A stretch of DNA of 5,198 nucleotides from GCA-2862585 sp963991165 (GTDB lineage: Bacteria > Bacteroidota > Bacteroidia > Flavobacteriales > UBA7312). The notes under the pieces are model-generated. The model had not been told where the DNA came from and did no database searches. It was given only the letters and a program-made list of their open reading frames with translations. This document shows, one piece after another, positions 1 through 4,994 of this stretch. Location of the stretch: positions 1 through 5,198 of the forward strand of contig CAXDOW010000131.1 of assembly GCA_963991165.1 (NCBI GenBank), given 5' to 3'. The translations under genes were made by a program, and so were the position numbers. Position 1 is the stretch's first letter; every line of letters begins with the position of its first letter.

Positions 1-1
1 C

Positions 2-346
2 GATCAGAGCGTAACATCACGCCTCGTTGTAGAGAATGAGGACAAAGGTTGCTGGAATGTAGACAACTTGCTTACACACTTCAATATTCCTATTACATTT
101 GACAATCTGCACGACAAGTGCAACCCATCAGAGACAGACTCAGACGCTTGTATGTACCAATGTGCTGCCACTTGGAACGTGCGACCCTTGTTTCATTACA
201 GCGAGTCACATCCAGACAAGACTAATCCTCGCAGTCACGCAGATATGCCTGTTGACAAACCGTGTAGTGACCAGTATGATTGGGACATAGAACTCAAGTC
301 CAAGGACGCAGCGATTCGTGCCTGTGCCGCATTAGTAGGAGTTTGA
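2..346 (+). CDS. uvdE: UV-damage endonuclease UvdE family, C-terminal part (5' end outside window)
   Basis: The reading frame is open from the first full codon, so the gene begins upstream; 114 residues are visible. UvdE (bacterial UvsE) is a metal-dependent TIM-barrel endonuclease that nicks DNA 5' of UV photoproducts and some other lesions. Visible family landmarks, by visible-residue number, are RLVVEN (7-12, metal-ligand Glu at 11), FDNLH (33-37, Asp34 and His37), TW..RP.FHYS (His65), R.HAD (His79) and the terminal DIELKSKD (Glu97), which matches the family's usual IEAK-type end. The residue two before His65 is Leu63; as I recall, many UvdE proteins have a modified lysine there. The match is by remembered motifs, not alignment; another xylose-isomerase-like TIM barrel is the main alternative. 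The stop lies 3 nt before the next start, and the last codons contain that gene's ribosome binding site, so the two are probably co-transcribed. Confidence 0.77.
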   Translation, partial: DQSVTSRLVVENEDKGCWNVDNLLTHFNIPITFDNLHDKCNPSETDSDACMYQCAATWNVRPLFHYSESHPDKTNPRSHADMPVDKPCSDQYDWDIELKSKDAAIRACAALVGV

Positions 347-353
347 CAAGTGA
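337..353 (+). repeat. 17-nt start cassette, copy 1 (AGGAGTTTGACAAGTGA)
   Basis: The first of two identical 17-mers 151 nt apart. It contains a strong Shine-Dalgarno sequence (AGGAG, 337-341), 8 nt of spacing and a GTG start codon at 350-352. It overlaps the uvdE stop codon (TGA 344-346). The embedded TTGACA looks like a -35 box, but no -10 box sits at the right spacing, so translation initiation is the better reading. Confidence 0.8.
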
Positions 354-508
354 TAAAAACAATACATCCAATCCTTGTTGTTATTTTAGTTTTTTTAACG
401 TGGGTCACATGTCAATATACATTGATGCTGATATCTTTATTTACTATTTTGTGGAATATCTTTATTCCTATATATAACGAATTAAAAAGGAGTTTGACAA
501 GTGAGTAA
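350..508 (+). CDS. Small two-helix membrane protein, 52 aa, unrecognised
   Basis: A 52-codon frame starting at GTG 350 behind AGGAG with 8 nt spacing, and ending at TAA 506-508. Nearly all of it is hydrophobic: residues about 7-21 (from PILVVILVF) and 25-42 (from LMLISLFTI) form two potential membrane helices, followed by a short polar tail (NELKRSLTSE). It begins 3 nt after uvdE and overlaps the next gene by 8 bp, so the two membrane-protein genes are probably translationally coupled. Two short helices with a small polar tail are compatible with a class II holin or another phage inner-membrane peptide, but nothing in the sequence fixes a function, and no endolysin is nearby. I accept it as a real gene because of the good ribosome binding site and the shared start cassette; I recognise no family. 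Confidence 0.6.
   Translation: MIKTIHPILVVILVFLTWVTCQYTLMLISLFTILWNIFIPIYNELKRSLTSE
488..504 (+). repeat. 17-nt start cassette, copy 2 (AGGAGTTTGACAAGTGA)
   Basis: The second copy of the 17-mer at 337-353. Here AGGAG is at 488-492 and the GTG start codon at 501-503, with the same 8-nt spacing. The identity stops at the cassette edges; flanking and downstream coding sequences do not look alike, so this is not an obvious whole-gene duplication. Confidence 0.8.
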
Positions 509-737
509 ATCAAAAGGAAGCAAGATAACTGTGGTTGTGCTTGGGGTTGTTGTTATATTTTTGATTTTGTATGATCTTTTTGCTTTATATTTCTGGGGCG
601 TGGAAACAACCGTTAGCGTAGTGCTCAACGAATGGAGTTATAAAGCACACCCTCTTTTATGTTTTTGCCTTGGGATGATATTTGGTGGGTTGGTGGTTCA
701 TTTTTTCAGATGGAAGCCGAGAAACGACGAATTTTAA
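501..737 (+). CDS. Small phage-style membrane protein, 78 aa
   Basis: Starts at GTG 501 behind AGGAG; the next in-frame Met is residue 59, so GTG is the only sensible start. The layout is a short basic N-terminus (SKSKGSK), a first membrane helix at about residues 9-31, a loop containing VSVVLNEWSYKAHP (38-51), a second helix at about 51-69, and a charged C-terminus (RWKPRNDEF). The pattern of a short loop with a conserved Trp, then HP, then a Gly-rich helix ending near His-Phe recalls many small uncharacterised phage proteins with a WS..HP.L.F..G...G..F signature; this is from memory. The basic N-terminus predicts a cytoplasmic N-terminus and, with two helices, a cytoplasmic C-terminus. Function is unknown; a holin-like or envelope-modifying role is possible but unsupported. 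It overlaps the previous gene by 8 bp and is the last gene before a new promoter. Confidence 0.8.
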   Translation: MSKSKGSKITVVVLGVVVIFLILYDLFALYFWGVETTVSVVLNEWSYKAHPLLCFCLGMIFGGLVVHFFRWKPRNDEF

Positions 738-756
738 CTTTTAGCTCAATTTTGAC

Positions 757-785
757 TTGACTTTTGCCGATACAAAGGTTATAAT
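757..785 (+). promoter_or_regulatory. Sigma-70 promoter, TTGACT-N17-TATAAT
   Basis: The -35 box TTGACT (757-762, one mismatch from consensus) and a perfect -10 box TATAAT (780-785) are separated by the optimal 17 nt. Transcription would start near 792, giving a leader of about 60 nt before the ATG at 852. It lies between two gene clusters and would drive the 852-2594 group. It fits the main bacterial sigma factor, so host RNA polymerase could read it directly. An overlapping TTGACT at 752-757 gives a poorer 22-nt spacing. Confidence 0.8.
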
Positions 786-851
786 AAAGCAGACAACACA
801 TAGCGTAAGGTTGCAGCCTTCGTCGCCATCAAAAAAATCAAAGAGAAGAAA

Positions 852-980
852 ATGGAAATTTTAGCATGTAGCCAGTGCTGGTTCAGCATTACACAAATAT
901 TGTGCCTGTTCGCTGGCTTTGGTAGCACTTTAATTCTTTATGTAAAACATTTCTTTAATAAAAGAGGTTCTAATGTCTAG
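852..980 (+). CDS. Membrane peptide, 42 aa, unrecognised
   Basis: A 42-codon frame from ATG 852 to TAG 978-980, preceded by a purine-rich AAGAGAAG (841-848) that can serve as a ribosome binding site. The product has an N-terminal CSQC (residues 6-9), one likely membrane helix (about 12-31, from SITQILCLF to LILYV) and a basic tail (KHFFNKRGSNV). It is the first frame after the 757-785 promoter and overlaps the nuclease-like gene by 8 bp, the same overlap length as at 501-508. It may be a functional membrane peptide or a leader frame that couples translation to the next gene. Size and lack of recognisable homology keep confidence moderate. Confidence 0.5.
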   Translation: MEILACSQCWFSITQILCLFAGFGSTLILYVKHFFNKRGSNV

Positions 981-1524
981 ATTTGACCACCGCAGTGTTG
1001 ACACTTTTAAGAAAGATATCAAGTTTGGCACAATGCTTGAGAAATATTTCTTCCATAGGTGGACAGAGATAGCTGGAATCAAAGACGGAGAATGGGCTGA
1101 TAACGGATGCGGTAACGATGGTGAATTTATCGCCAAAGGCAACACCGCTGGTGCTGACTACAAAGTTAATAATACACCATTGGAAGTTAAGTGGGTTCCT
1201 ACCGCTGGTAAGTTTACACTAAAAGAAAATGATTTAAAAGCATACATCAAAGAAGGTGCAGACATTCTTTTTATATACAACACGGGAAGGGCCAACCTAA
1301 AAAAACCAAAAGATTACAACATCGAAAGACATATAGAACTTATTCAAGCCAACACATCTGACATTCGCTGGGGCATCATGAAGGCTCAGCAAGTCAAGAA
1401 GTTGTATGATAACGCAAAAGAAAACAATCTTTTCAAACCTATATATTATATGGGAAATAAATCAGGTATCGTTATAAAGGCTCAAGATTTCCACAAATAT
1501 TTTACAGAAAGGAATTGGAAGTGA
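973..1524 (+). CDS. PD-(D/E)XK nuclease-like protein, 183 aa
   Basis: The start ATG at 973 follows AGAGG (963-967) by 5 nt. The sequence shows a PD-(D/E)XK nuclease layout: an N-terminal helix with Glu23 (in GTMLEKYFFHRW), then AGADYK with Asp62, a short turn, then LEVKW with Glu71 and Lys73. It continues with a KFTLKENDLKAYI segment and a core strand ADILFIYNTG. The D-(8 residues)-ExK spacing at the end of a beta hairpin is the characteristic catalytic signature of this superfamily, which includes restriction enzymes, Holliday-junction resolvases and phage exonucleases. At 183 aa with no extra domain, it could be a resolvase-like or restriction-like enzyme. Substrate cannot be assigned. It lies between a membrane peptide (8 bp overlap) and guaC (4 bp overlap), so it is co-transcribed with nucleotide metabolism. 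I recall similar stand-alone proteins with a GADY...EVKW motif in phage genomes but cannot name one. Confidence 0.65.
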   Translation: MSRFDHRSVDTFKKDIKFGTMLEKYFFHRWTEIAGIKDGEWADNGCGNDGEFIAKGNTAGADYKVNNTPLEVKWVPTAGKFTLKENDLKAYIKEGADILFIYNTGRANLKKPKDYNIERHIELIQANTSDIRWGIMKAQQVKKLYDNAKENNLFKPIYYMGNKSGIVIKAQDFHKYFTERNWK

Positions 1525-2594
1525 AGATTTTAGATGAAACAAAATTGGACTTTGACGATATTCTTCTTGTTCCAGCAAGGTCTCCTGCTGCAAGTAGAAA
1601 AGATGTCAGTCTAAACAAAACTTACCGATTTTTCCACTCCTCTAGAGAGTGGTCTGGTTTACCTATAGTGGCGGCAAATATGGACACTACGGGTACATTT
1701 GCAATGGGCACTGCTCTCTCTAAAAGAGGAGCAATCACTTGTCTTCACAAACACTACAATCAAGAAGACATCCAGAACTTTTTCAAGTCTTACAATGTTG
1801 AGCACAATGTGTGGGTCAGCATTGGTATGAATCTAGATGAAGAAGTGAAAAAATTAACACATATTCAGAATAATTGGAATTATCCTCCAAATATCTGTAT
1901 CGACATTGCCAATGGATATACAGAAAAATTTGTCAGTTACTGCAACAGCATCAGAAAATTATTTCCTGGTTCAATTATTATGGCTGGAAATGTTTGTACT
2001 CCAGAGATGGTTCAGGAGTTGATTCTTCATGGTGGAGTTGATATTGTAAAAGTTGGCATTGGGCCAGGGAGTGCATGTACTACAAGGCTCAAAACGGGCG
2101 TTGGATATCCACAATTATCTGCCATCATCGAGTGTAGCCATGCTGCTCATGGATTAAAAAGTGAAGACAAAAGAATGGGTCTGGTTTGTGCAGATGGTGG
2201 ATGTAGGTTGCCTGCTGATGTTTGCAAGGCTTTTGCGGCTAATGCTGACTTTGTTATGCTGGGCGGTATGCTGGCAGGAACAGACGAGTGCGAAGGCGAA
2301 TGGGAATACGATGTAGATGACGATGGCAAAGAATATAAAACTAGCCTTAGTTTTTATGGTATGTCCTCAGAAAAAGCCCAGAACAAACATAATTGTGGCA
2401 TGAATAGTTATGCCACAAGCGAGGGGCGAATCAAAAAAATCCCATACAAGGGGCCAGTTGACTCCATTATGGCTGATATTGAAGGAGGTTTACGCAGTTG
2501 CTGTGCCTACGTAGGTGCTACTTGCCTAAAAGATTTGCCAAAATGTGCAAAAGCTGTGAAAGTTAATAGGACACATTACGATAATAGTGTGTAG
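1521..2594 (+). CDS. guaC: GMP reductase (GuaC), 357 aa
   Basis: GMP reductase converts GMP to IMP plus ammonia using NADPH, moving guanine nucleotides back to the branch point for adenine nucleotides. The protein aligns by eye along its whole length with E. coli GuaC (347 aa). Landmarks are LDFDDILLVP.RS near the start, AANMDT (51-56), HKHY (76-79), CIDIANGY, AGNV, the active loop VGIGPGSACTTR with catalytic Cys186, TGVGYPQLSAVIEC-like sequence, the phosphate-binding DGGC (225-228), FVMLGGMLAG, YGMSSE (279-284) and GGLRS.C.YVGA. The CBS domains typical of IMP dehydrogenase are absent, and YGMSSE favours GMP reductase over IMPDH. I chose GTG 1521 over the upstream TTG 1515 because AAAGGA (1508-1513) is 7 nt from GTG but only 1 nt from TTG; the GTGA overlaps the nuclease stop. 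An acidic stretch around residues 255-270 (EWEYDVDDDGKEYK) is slightly longer than in E. coli. Confidence 0.95.
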   Translation: MKILDETKLDFDDILLVPARSPAASRKDVSLNKTYRFFHSSREWSGLPIVAANMDTTGTFAMGTALSKRGAITCLHKHYNQEDIQNFFKSYNVEHNVWVSIGMNLDEEVKKLTHIQNNWNYPPNICIDIANGYTEKFVSYCNSIRKLFPGSIIMAGNVCTPEMVQELILHGGVDIVKVGIGPGSACTTRLKTGVGYPQLSAIIECSHAAHGLKSEDKRMGLVCADGGCRLPADVCKAFAANADFVMLGGMLAGTDECEGEWEYDVDDDGKEYKTSLSFYGMSSEKAQNKHNCGMNSYATSEGRIKKIPYKGPVDSIMADIEGGLRSCCAYVGATCLKDLPKCAKAVKVNRTHYDNSV

Positions 2595-2601
2595 GAATGC
2601 G

Positions 2602-2609
2602 TATAAATA
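2602..2609 (+). promoter_or_regulatory. TATAAATA box, possible T4-type late promoter
   Basis: This octamer equals the T4-family late promoter consensus and sits in the 51-nt intergenic gap, 36 nt before the next start codon. No sigma-70 -35 box is at the right distance. In an AT-rich window an 8-mer of A and T can occur by chance, and no sliding-clamp or gp55-type gene is visible to support T4-like late transcription. Confidence 0.3.
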
Positions 2610-2645
2610 TATATGTGTTAGCCCTTGTCTTAATAAGTTTGCATC

Positions 2646-2933
2646 ATGAAAAAAAGTAAAATAGCAGAAATAGTAGAAACGGCTTATGATTGGCCTTTGC
2701 CAGAAGATCAAATCACAAAAGTGTACAACAACTTTGTGGAAATGTTTTCTGATGAATTGAATTATGACGCTGTTAAGTACTGTGAAGATGTGGCAAATTT
2801 CTCAAGACAAGAAAGAAAACAATATCGTAACAGATTGGCCTCGATGGGTTTTGAATTGAGGCCAGACGAACTAGATCAATATATTGCAATAATTGTGTTT
2901 GTATTGACTAAGCCGAAGATGATAAGGGATTAA
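2646..2933 (+). CDS. Hypothetical protein, 95 aa
   Basis: The frame runs from ATG 2646 to TAA 2931-2933. The upstream region lacks a strong Shine-Dalgarno sequence (only AATAAG-like), so initiation may be weak. The product is soluble, charged and probably mostly helical: KSKIAEIVETAYDW at the N-terminus, a basic patch (SRQERKQYRNRLASMG, about 53-68), and a hydrophobic C-terminal stretch (YIAIIVFVLTKP) too short and late to be a secure membrane anchor. It has one Cys (46) and no recognised catalytic motif. It is followed after 3 nt by the poly-Ser gene, whose ribosome binding site lies within its last codons, so the two are coupled. I do not recognise the family. A small phage accessory or chaperone-like factor for the next gene is possible but unsupported. 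Confidence 0.65.
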   Translation: MKKSKIAEIVETAYDWPLPEDQITKVYNNFVEMFSDELNYDAVKYCEDVANFSRQERKQYRNRLASMGFELRPDELDQYIAIIVFVLTKPKMIRD

Positions 2934-2936
2934 AAA

Positions 2937-3533
2937 ATGGGTAGACCTTGTAGATGCTGCGATGATGAAACTAGCAGCGGCTCCAGCTCGTCTAGTTCTA
3001 GCTCGTCTAGCTCTAGCTCGTCTAGCTCGTCTAGCTCTAGCTCGTCTAGCTCGTCTAGCTCGTCTAGCTCCAGCTCTAGCTCTAGCTCGTCTAGTATCTC
3101 TAGTAGTTCATCTTCTTCGTCTAGCAGTTCATCTTCATCTTCATCTTCATCTTCATCTTCATCTTCATCTAGTGGCTCGTCTTCAAGTTCCGCTTCGGCT
3201 TCGACGGCACTCAGTTCTACTGGTACAGCTTCGTTATGCTGTCAAGAAGGTTGCACTGTTACATGTTCGGGTGGTAGTGTTGTTGACACAACAAGTCTAT
3301 GCGACGAGGCTAATGTTGATGCAGACGATGCCATTGAAGGTACTTGTAGGTGTGAGACAGAATGTATGAGCGATGAAGGTGATAATTTTTGTGCTGGTAA
3401 ATCAGACGGTCAGCACGAAGCCGGATGTTGCCAAACAATAGAAAGCAGCGGAGGTGGTGGTCCGGGTGGCAATCTGGGCGGCGGTGGTGATTCGACTCCA
3501 TCATATCTTTACTGTACCGACACTGAAGAATAA
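2937..3533 (+). CDS. Poly-serine, cysteine-rich protein, 198 aa
   Basis: The start ATG 2937 is 7 nt after AAGGGA (2924-2929). The protein has three parts. A Cys cluster (CRCC, residues 5-8) and acidic DDET open it. An almost pure serine tract follows: 38 Ser (16-53), one Ile, 25 Ser (55-79), then Gly and a Ser/Ala/Thr tail to about 95. The C-terminal 100 residues are Cys-rich, with CC, C...C, CRC.TEC and GCC groups (12 Cys), contain GGGGPGGNLGGGG near 170-182, and end acidic. There is no signal peptide or membrane helix. Fifteen cysteines suggest disulfides or metal binding. A long flexible Ser tract between two folded or cross-linked ends fits a structural or surface spacer, such as a virion fibre or decoration protein, but no family is recognised. 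The glycosyltransferase gene 38 nt downstream makes O-glycosylation of the serines a reasonable hypothesis. Two tandem stop codons (TAA TAA) end it. Confidence 0.8.
   Translation: MGRPCRCCDDETSSGSSSSSSSSSSSSSSSSSSSSSSSSSSSSSSSSSSSSSSISSSSSSSSSSSSSSSSSSSSSSSSSGSSSSSASASTALSSTGTASLCCQEGCTVTCSGGSVVDTTSLCDEANVDADDAIEGTCRCETECMSDEGDNFCAGKSDGQHEAGCCQTIESSGGGGPGGNLGGGGDSTPSYLYCTDTEE
2982..3095 (+). repeat. Degenerate TCG-TCT-AGC / TCT-AGC tandem array (Ser codons)
   Basis: An in-frame array encoding 38 consecutive serines (residues 16-53). It mixes 9-nt units (TCG TCT AGC) and 6-nt units (TCT AGC) with a few TCC or AGT variants. Unit number can change by slippage or unequal recombination without breaking the frame. 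Confidence 0.9.
3129..3170 (+). repeat. Perfect 6-nt tandem repeat (TCATCT)x7
   Basis: Seven exact copies of TCATCT encode serines 65-78. The codon choice differs from the first array (TCA/TCT instead of TCG/TCT/AGC), suggesting an independent, more recent expansion. Perfect hexamer arrays are prone to in-frame length change. Confidence 0.95.
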
Positions 3534-3571
3534 TAAAAGATACATATTTAAATTTTGAAGAAAGAAAGCAA

Positions 3572-4903
3572 ATGAGCGAAAAAAAACAATGGTCTGACCT
3601 TCCTTGTTCAGAAAGGGCTGAAACCAGAGACGGTGAAAAGGTTTGTAAAGTGGTATCGAACAAGTTGGGAAAATTAGCAAAAACCAACGAATATTTTTGT
3701 AACTTATGTATTAAAAAAGGCGGACCCGACAGTGCTGATAATCTAGGGTTAAGAACTTTGAATGCTTACACTAAAAAAAATAAAAAGAAAGAAAAACTTG
3801 CAAGCTTGGAAGACAGATTTGGAGAGGGGCCGGGAACAGAGCTGCATAAAATGATTCCTTCATTTTTAGAAAGAAAAGAGTGTGGATGCAAAGCCTTTGC
3901 AAAAAAGATGAATATATGGGGAGTCGATGGTTGCGAGAAACGAATTGAAACAATCGTAGACAGATTAATGAAAGAGTCTAGCAAGACACCTATATTCTCA
4001 TGGGTTCCCGAAGCAGCAACAAGGCCAGTTTGTTTTAAAATGGCCAGGACGGCAATTCAAAGAGCTAAAGAAAAGCAAGGTTTGGAAAAACATAATTGGT
4101 TTGTGGCAGTTACTACAGCTCCAAGAATAGAACCAACACTTCAAGCGTGTCTAGATTCGCTGCTAATTGGAGGCTGGAACCCCTACATTTTCGCAGAACC
4201 TGGAGCGTATGACATTGAGCCAGCATACAAAGAAAATATGGTAGTGCATGAGAAAAGAAGAGGAGTTTGGTGGAACTGGGTTGACAGTTGTCGATATGCT
4301 TTAGAGCATAGCGATGCTGAAATAATTATGACGGTTCAAGACGACTCACTGTTTCATCATGACTCAAAAAGGATGGCCGAACAGTTTTTATGGCCTGCAA
4401 AAGACGTTGGTTTTGTATCCCTTTATACACCAAAGCACTACAGTATTAAAAACCACCTAAAAAGTAAACCCCCAAGGCCAGAGGGTTTAAATAAAATAGT
4501 AACAAAATCTTTGTGGGGAGCTTGTGCATTGATTTGGCCTAGAAAAGTTTTAGAACAAGTAATGCAACATGACCTCATAGAGGGATGGCTGGGTGCTCCA
4601 CTGAGAACTAAATCAGCCTGGAAAAAGAAACGAGAAGAAAGAAAGAAAAATCCTGCACTTGTTCAAAATAGCGACACTGCCATAGGTAAAATTATGAACT
4701 CAATGAACAGGAGTATGTGGTTTATGGACCCATCCCCTGTTCAGCATATTGCTGAACATTCTGCGATTGGGCATGGTGGAAATGCTGGCAGAAGAAATTG
4801 TGGAAGGTGTGCAAAGTATTCAACGTCACTCGAAAAACAAATTCCTCTGCATATAAATGGACTTCCTCAAGACTTGATTGACATGGACGAAATTATTTTG
4901 TAA
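3572..4903 (+). CDS. GT-A-like glycosyltransferase with N-terminal Cys motif domain, 443 aa
   Basis: Three regions are visible. Residues 1-60 carry paired cysteines (12, 25, then C..C at 43-46), possibly a small zinc-binding module. Residues about 84-135 (GEGPGTELHKMIPSF, then CGCKAFAKKMNIWGVDGC and IETIVDRLMKE) match a Cys-containing helical module that I recall preceding glycosyltransferase domains in planctomycete-like and phage proteins. From about 175 a nucleotide-sugar transferase-like domain begins: NWFVAVTTAPRIEPTLQACLDSLLIGGW (first strand and helix), IFAEPG, then IIMTVQDDSLFHH with acidic QDD (256-258) in the place of the metal-binding DXD, then VGFVSLYTP and WGACALIWPRKVLEQV (acceptor-side region). 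CGRC (410-413) lies near the end. There is no signal peptide or membrane helix, so it is probably cytoplasmic. The donor sugar cannot be read. Likely acceptors are a virion protein, the neighbouring poly-Ser product or a surface glycan. The ribosome binding site is only a purine-rich GAAGAAAGAAAG. Confidence 0.72.
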   Translation: MSEKKQWSDLPCSERAETRDGEKVCKVVSNKLGKLAKTNEYFCNLCIKKGGPDSADNLGLRTLNAYTKKNKKKEKLASLEDRFGEGPGTELHKMIPSFLERKECGCKAFAKKMNIWGVDGCEKRIETIVDRLMKESSKTPIFSWVPEAATRPVCFKMARTAIQRAKEKQGLEKHNWFVAVTTAPRIEPTLQACLDSLLIGGWNPYIFAEPGAYDIEPAYKENMVVHEKRRGVWWNWVDSCRYALEHSDAEIIMTVQDDSLFHHDSKRMAEQFLWPAKDVGFVSLYTPKHYSIKNHLKSKPPRPEGLNKIVTKSLWGACALIWPRKVLEQVMQHDLIEGWLGAPLRTKSAWKKKREERKKNPALVQNSDTAIGKIMNSMNRSMWFMDPSPVQHIAEHSAIGHGGNAGRRNCGRCAKYSTSLEKQIPLHINGLPQDLIDMDEIIL

Positions 4904-4920
4904 AAATGTTGGATGCTGTC

Positions 4921-4949
4921 TTGACAAACGGCGATATATAGTATATAAT
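4921..4949 (+). promoter_or_regulatory. Perfect consensus sigma-70 promoter, TTGACA-N17-TATAAT
   Basis: TTGACA (4921-4926) and TATAAT (4944-4949) are both exact, with 17 nt between, which predicts very strong constitutive transcription by host polymerase. The start would fall near 4956, giving a leader of about 39 nt. The spacer and -10 include TATATA-G-TATATA (4935-4947), a self-complementary sequence that could bind a repressor or simply ease melting. It sits 18 nt after the glycosyltransferase stop, with no terminator between, so upstream transcripts may also read through. Confidence 0.9.
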
Positions 4950-4980
4950 GAATTACATAAGTAAGTTTTTGGTTTTTAAA

Positions 4981-4987
4981 AGAGGAG
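4981..4987 (+). promoter_or_regulatory. Strong ribosome binding site AGAGGAG
   Basis: AGAGGAG lies 7 nt before ATG 4995 and is among the best Shine-Dalgarno matches in the window. It fixes the start of the exported protein. Combined with the consensus promoter just upstream, it indicates high expression. Confidence 0.85.
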
Positions 4988-4994
4988 AATGTAA

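Noticed and set aside
343..348. TTGACA as a -35 promoter box (also at 494-499)
   Set aside because: No TATAAT-like box lies 16-18 nt downstream in either copy; the hexamer is part of the spacer in the repeated translation-start cassette.
280..477. 65-codon + strand frame overlapping uvdE and the 52-aa gene
   Set aside because: It starts inside uvdE without a good ribosome binding site and overlaps the better-supported 350-508 frame, which has a strong site and a coherent two-helix product.
803..826. Leader hairpin (AAGGT-TGCA-GCCTT with possible outer GCG/CGC pairs) as an attenuator or riboswitch
   Set aside because: The core is only five pairs including one G-U, the outer pairs need an internal loop, and no U-run follows. 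It is too weak to call without folding or comparison.
1515..1520. TTG 1515 as the start of guaC
   Set aside because: It would leave about 1 nt between AAAGGA and the start codon. GTG 1521 has 7 nt and begins MKILDETKLDF, which matches the family's usual N-terminal length.
2962..3369. 135-codon + strand frame in another phase across the serine array, giving an Ala-Arg-Leu repeat protein
   Set aside because: It is a by-product of the TCG-TCT-AGC repeat read in another phase (CGT-CTA-GCT). It lacks a ribosome binding site and lies wholly inside the well-supported poly-Ser gene.
3310..3687. 125-codon minus-strand frame spanning the poly-Ser 3' end and the glycosyltransferase 5' end
   Set aside because: It crosses two supported + strand genes and their spacer, has no recognisable domain, and no other gene is on the minus strand.
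4904..4920. Terminator after the glycosyltransferase gene
   Set aside because: No stem followed by a T-run is present in the short gap before the promoter.
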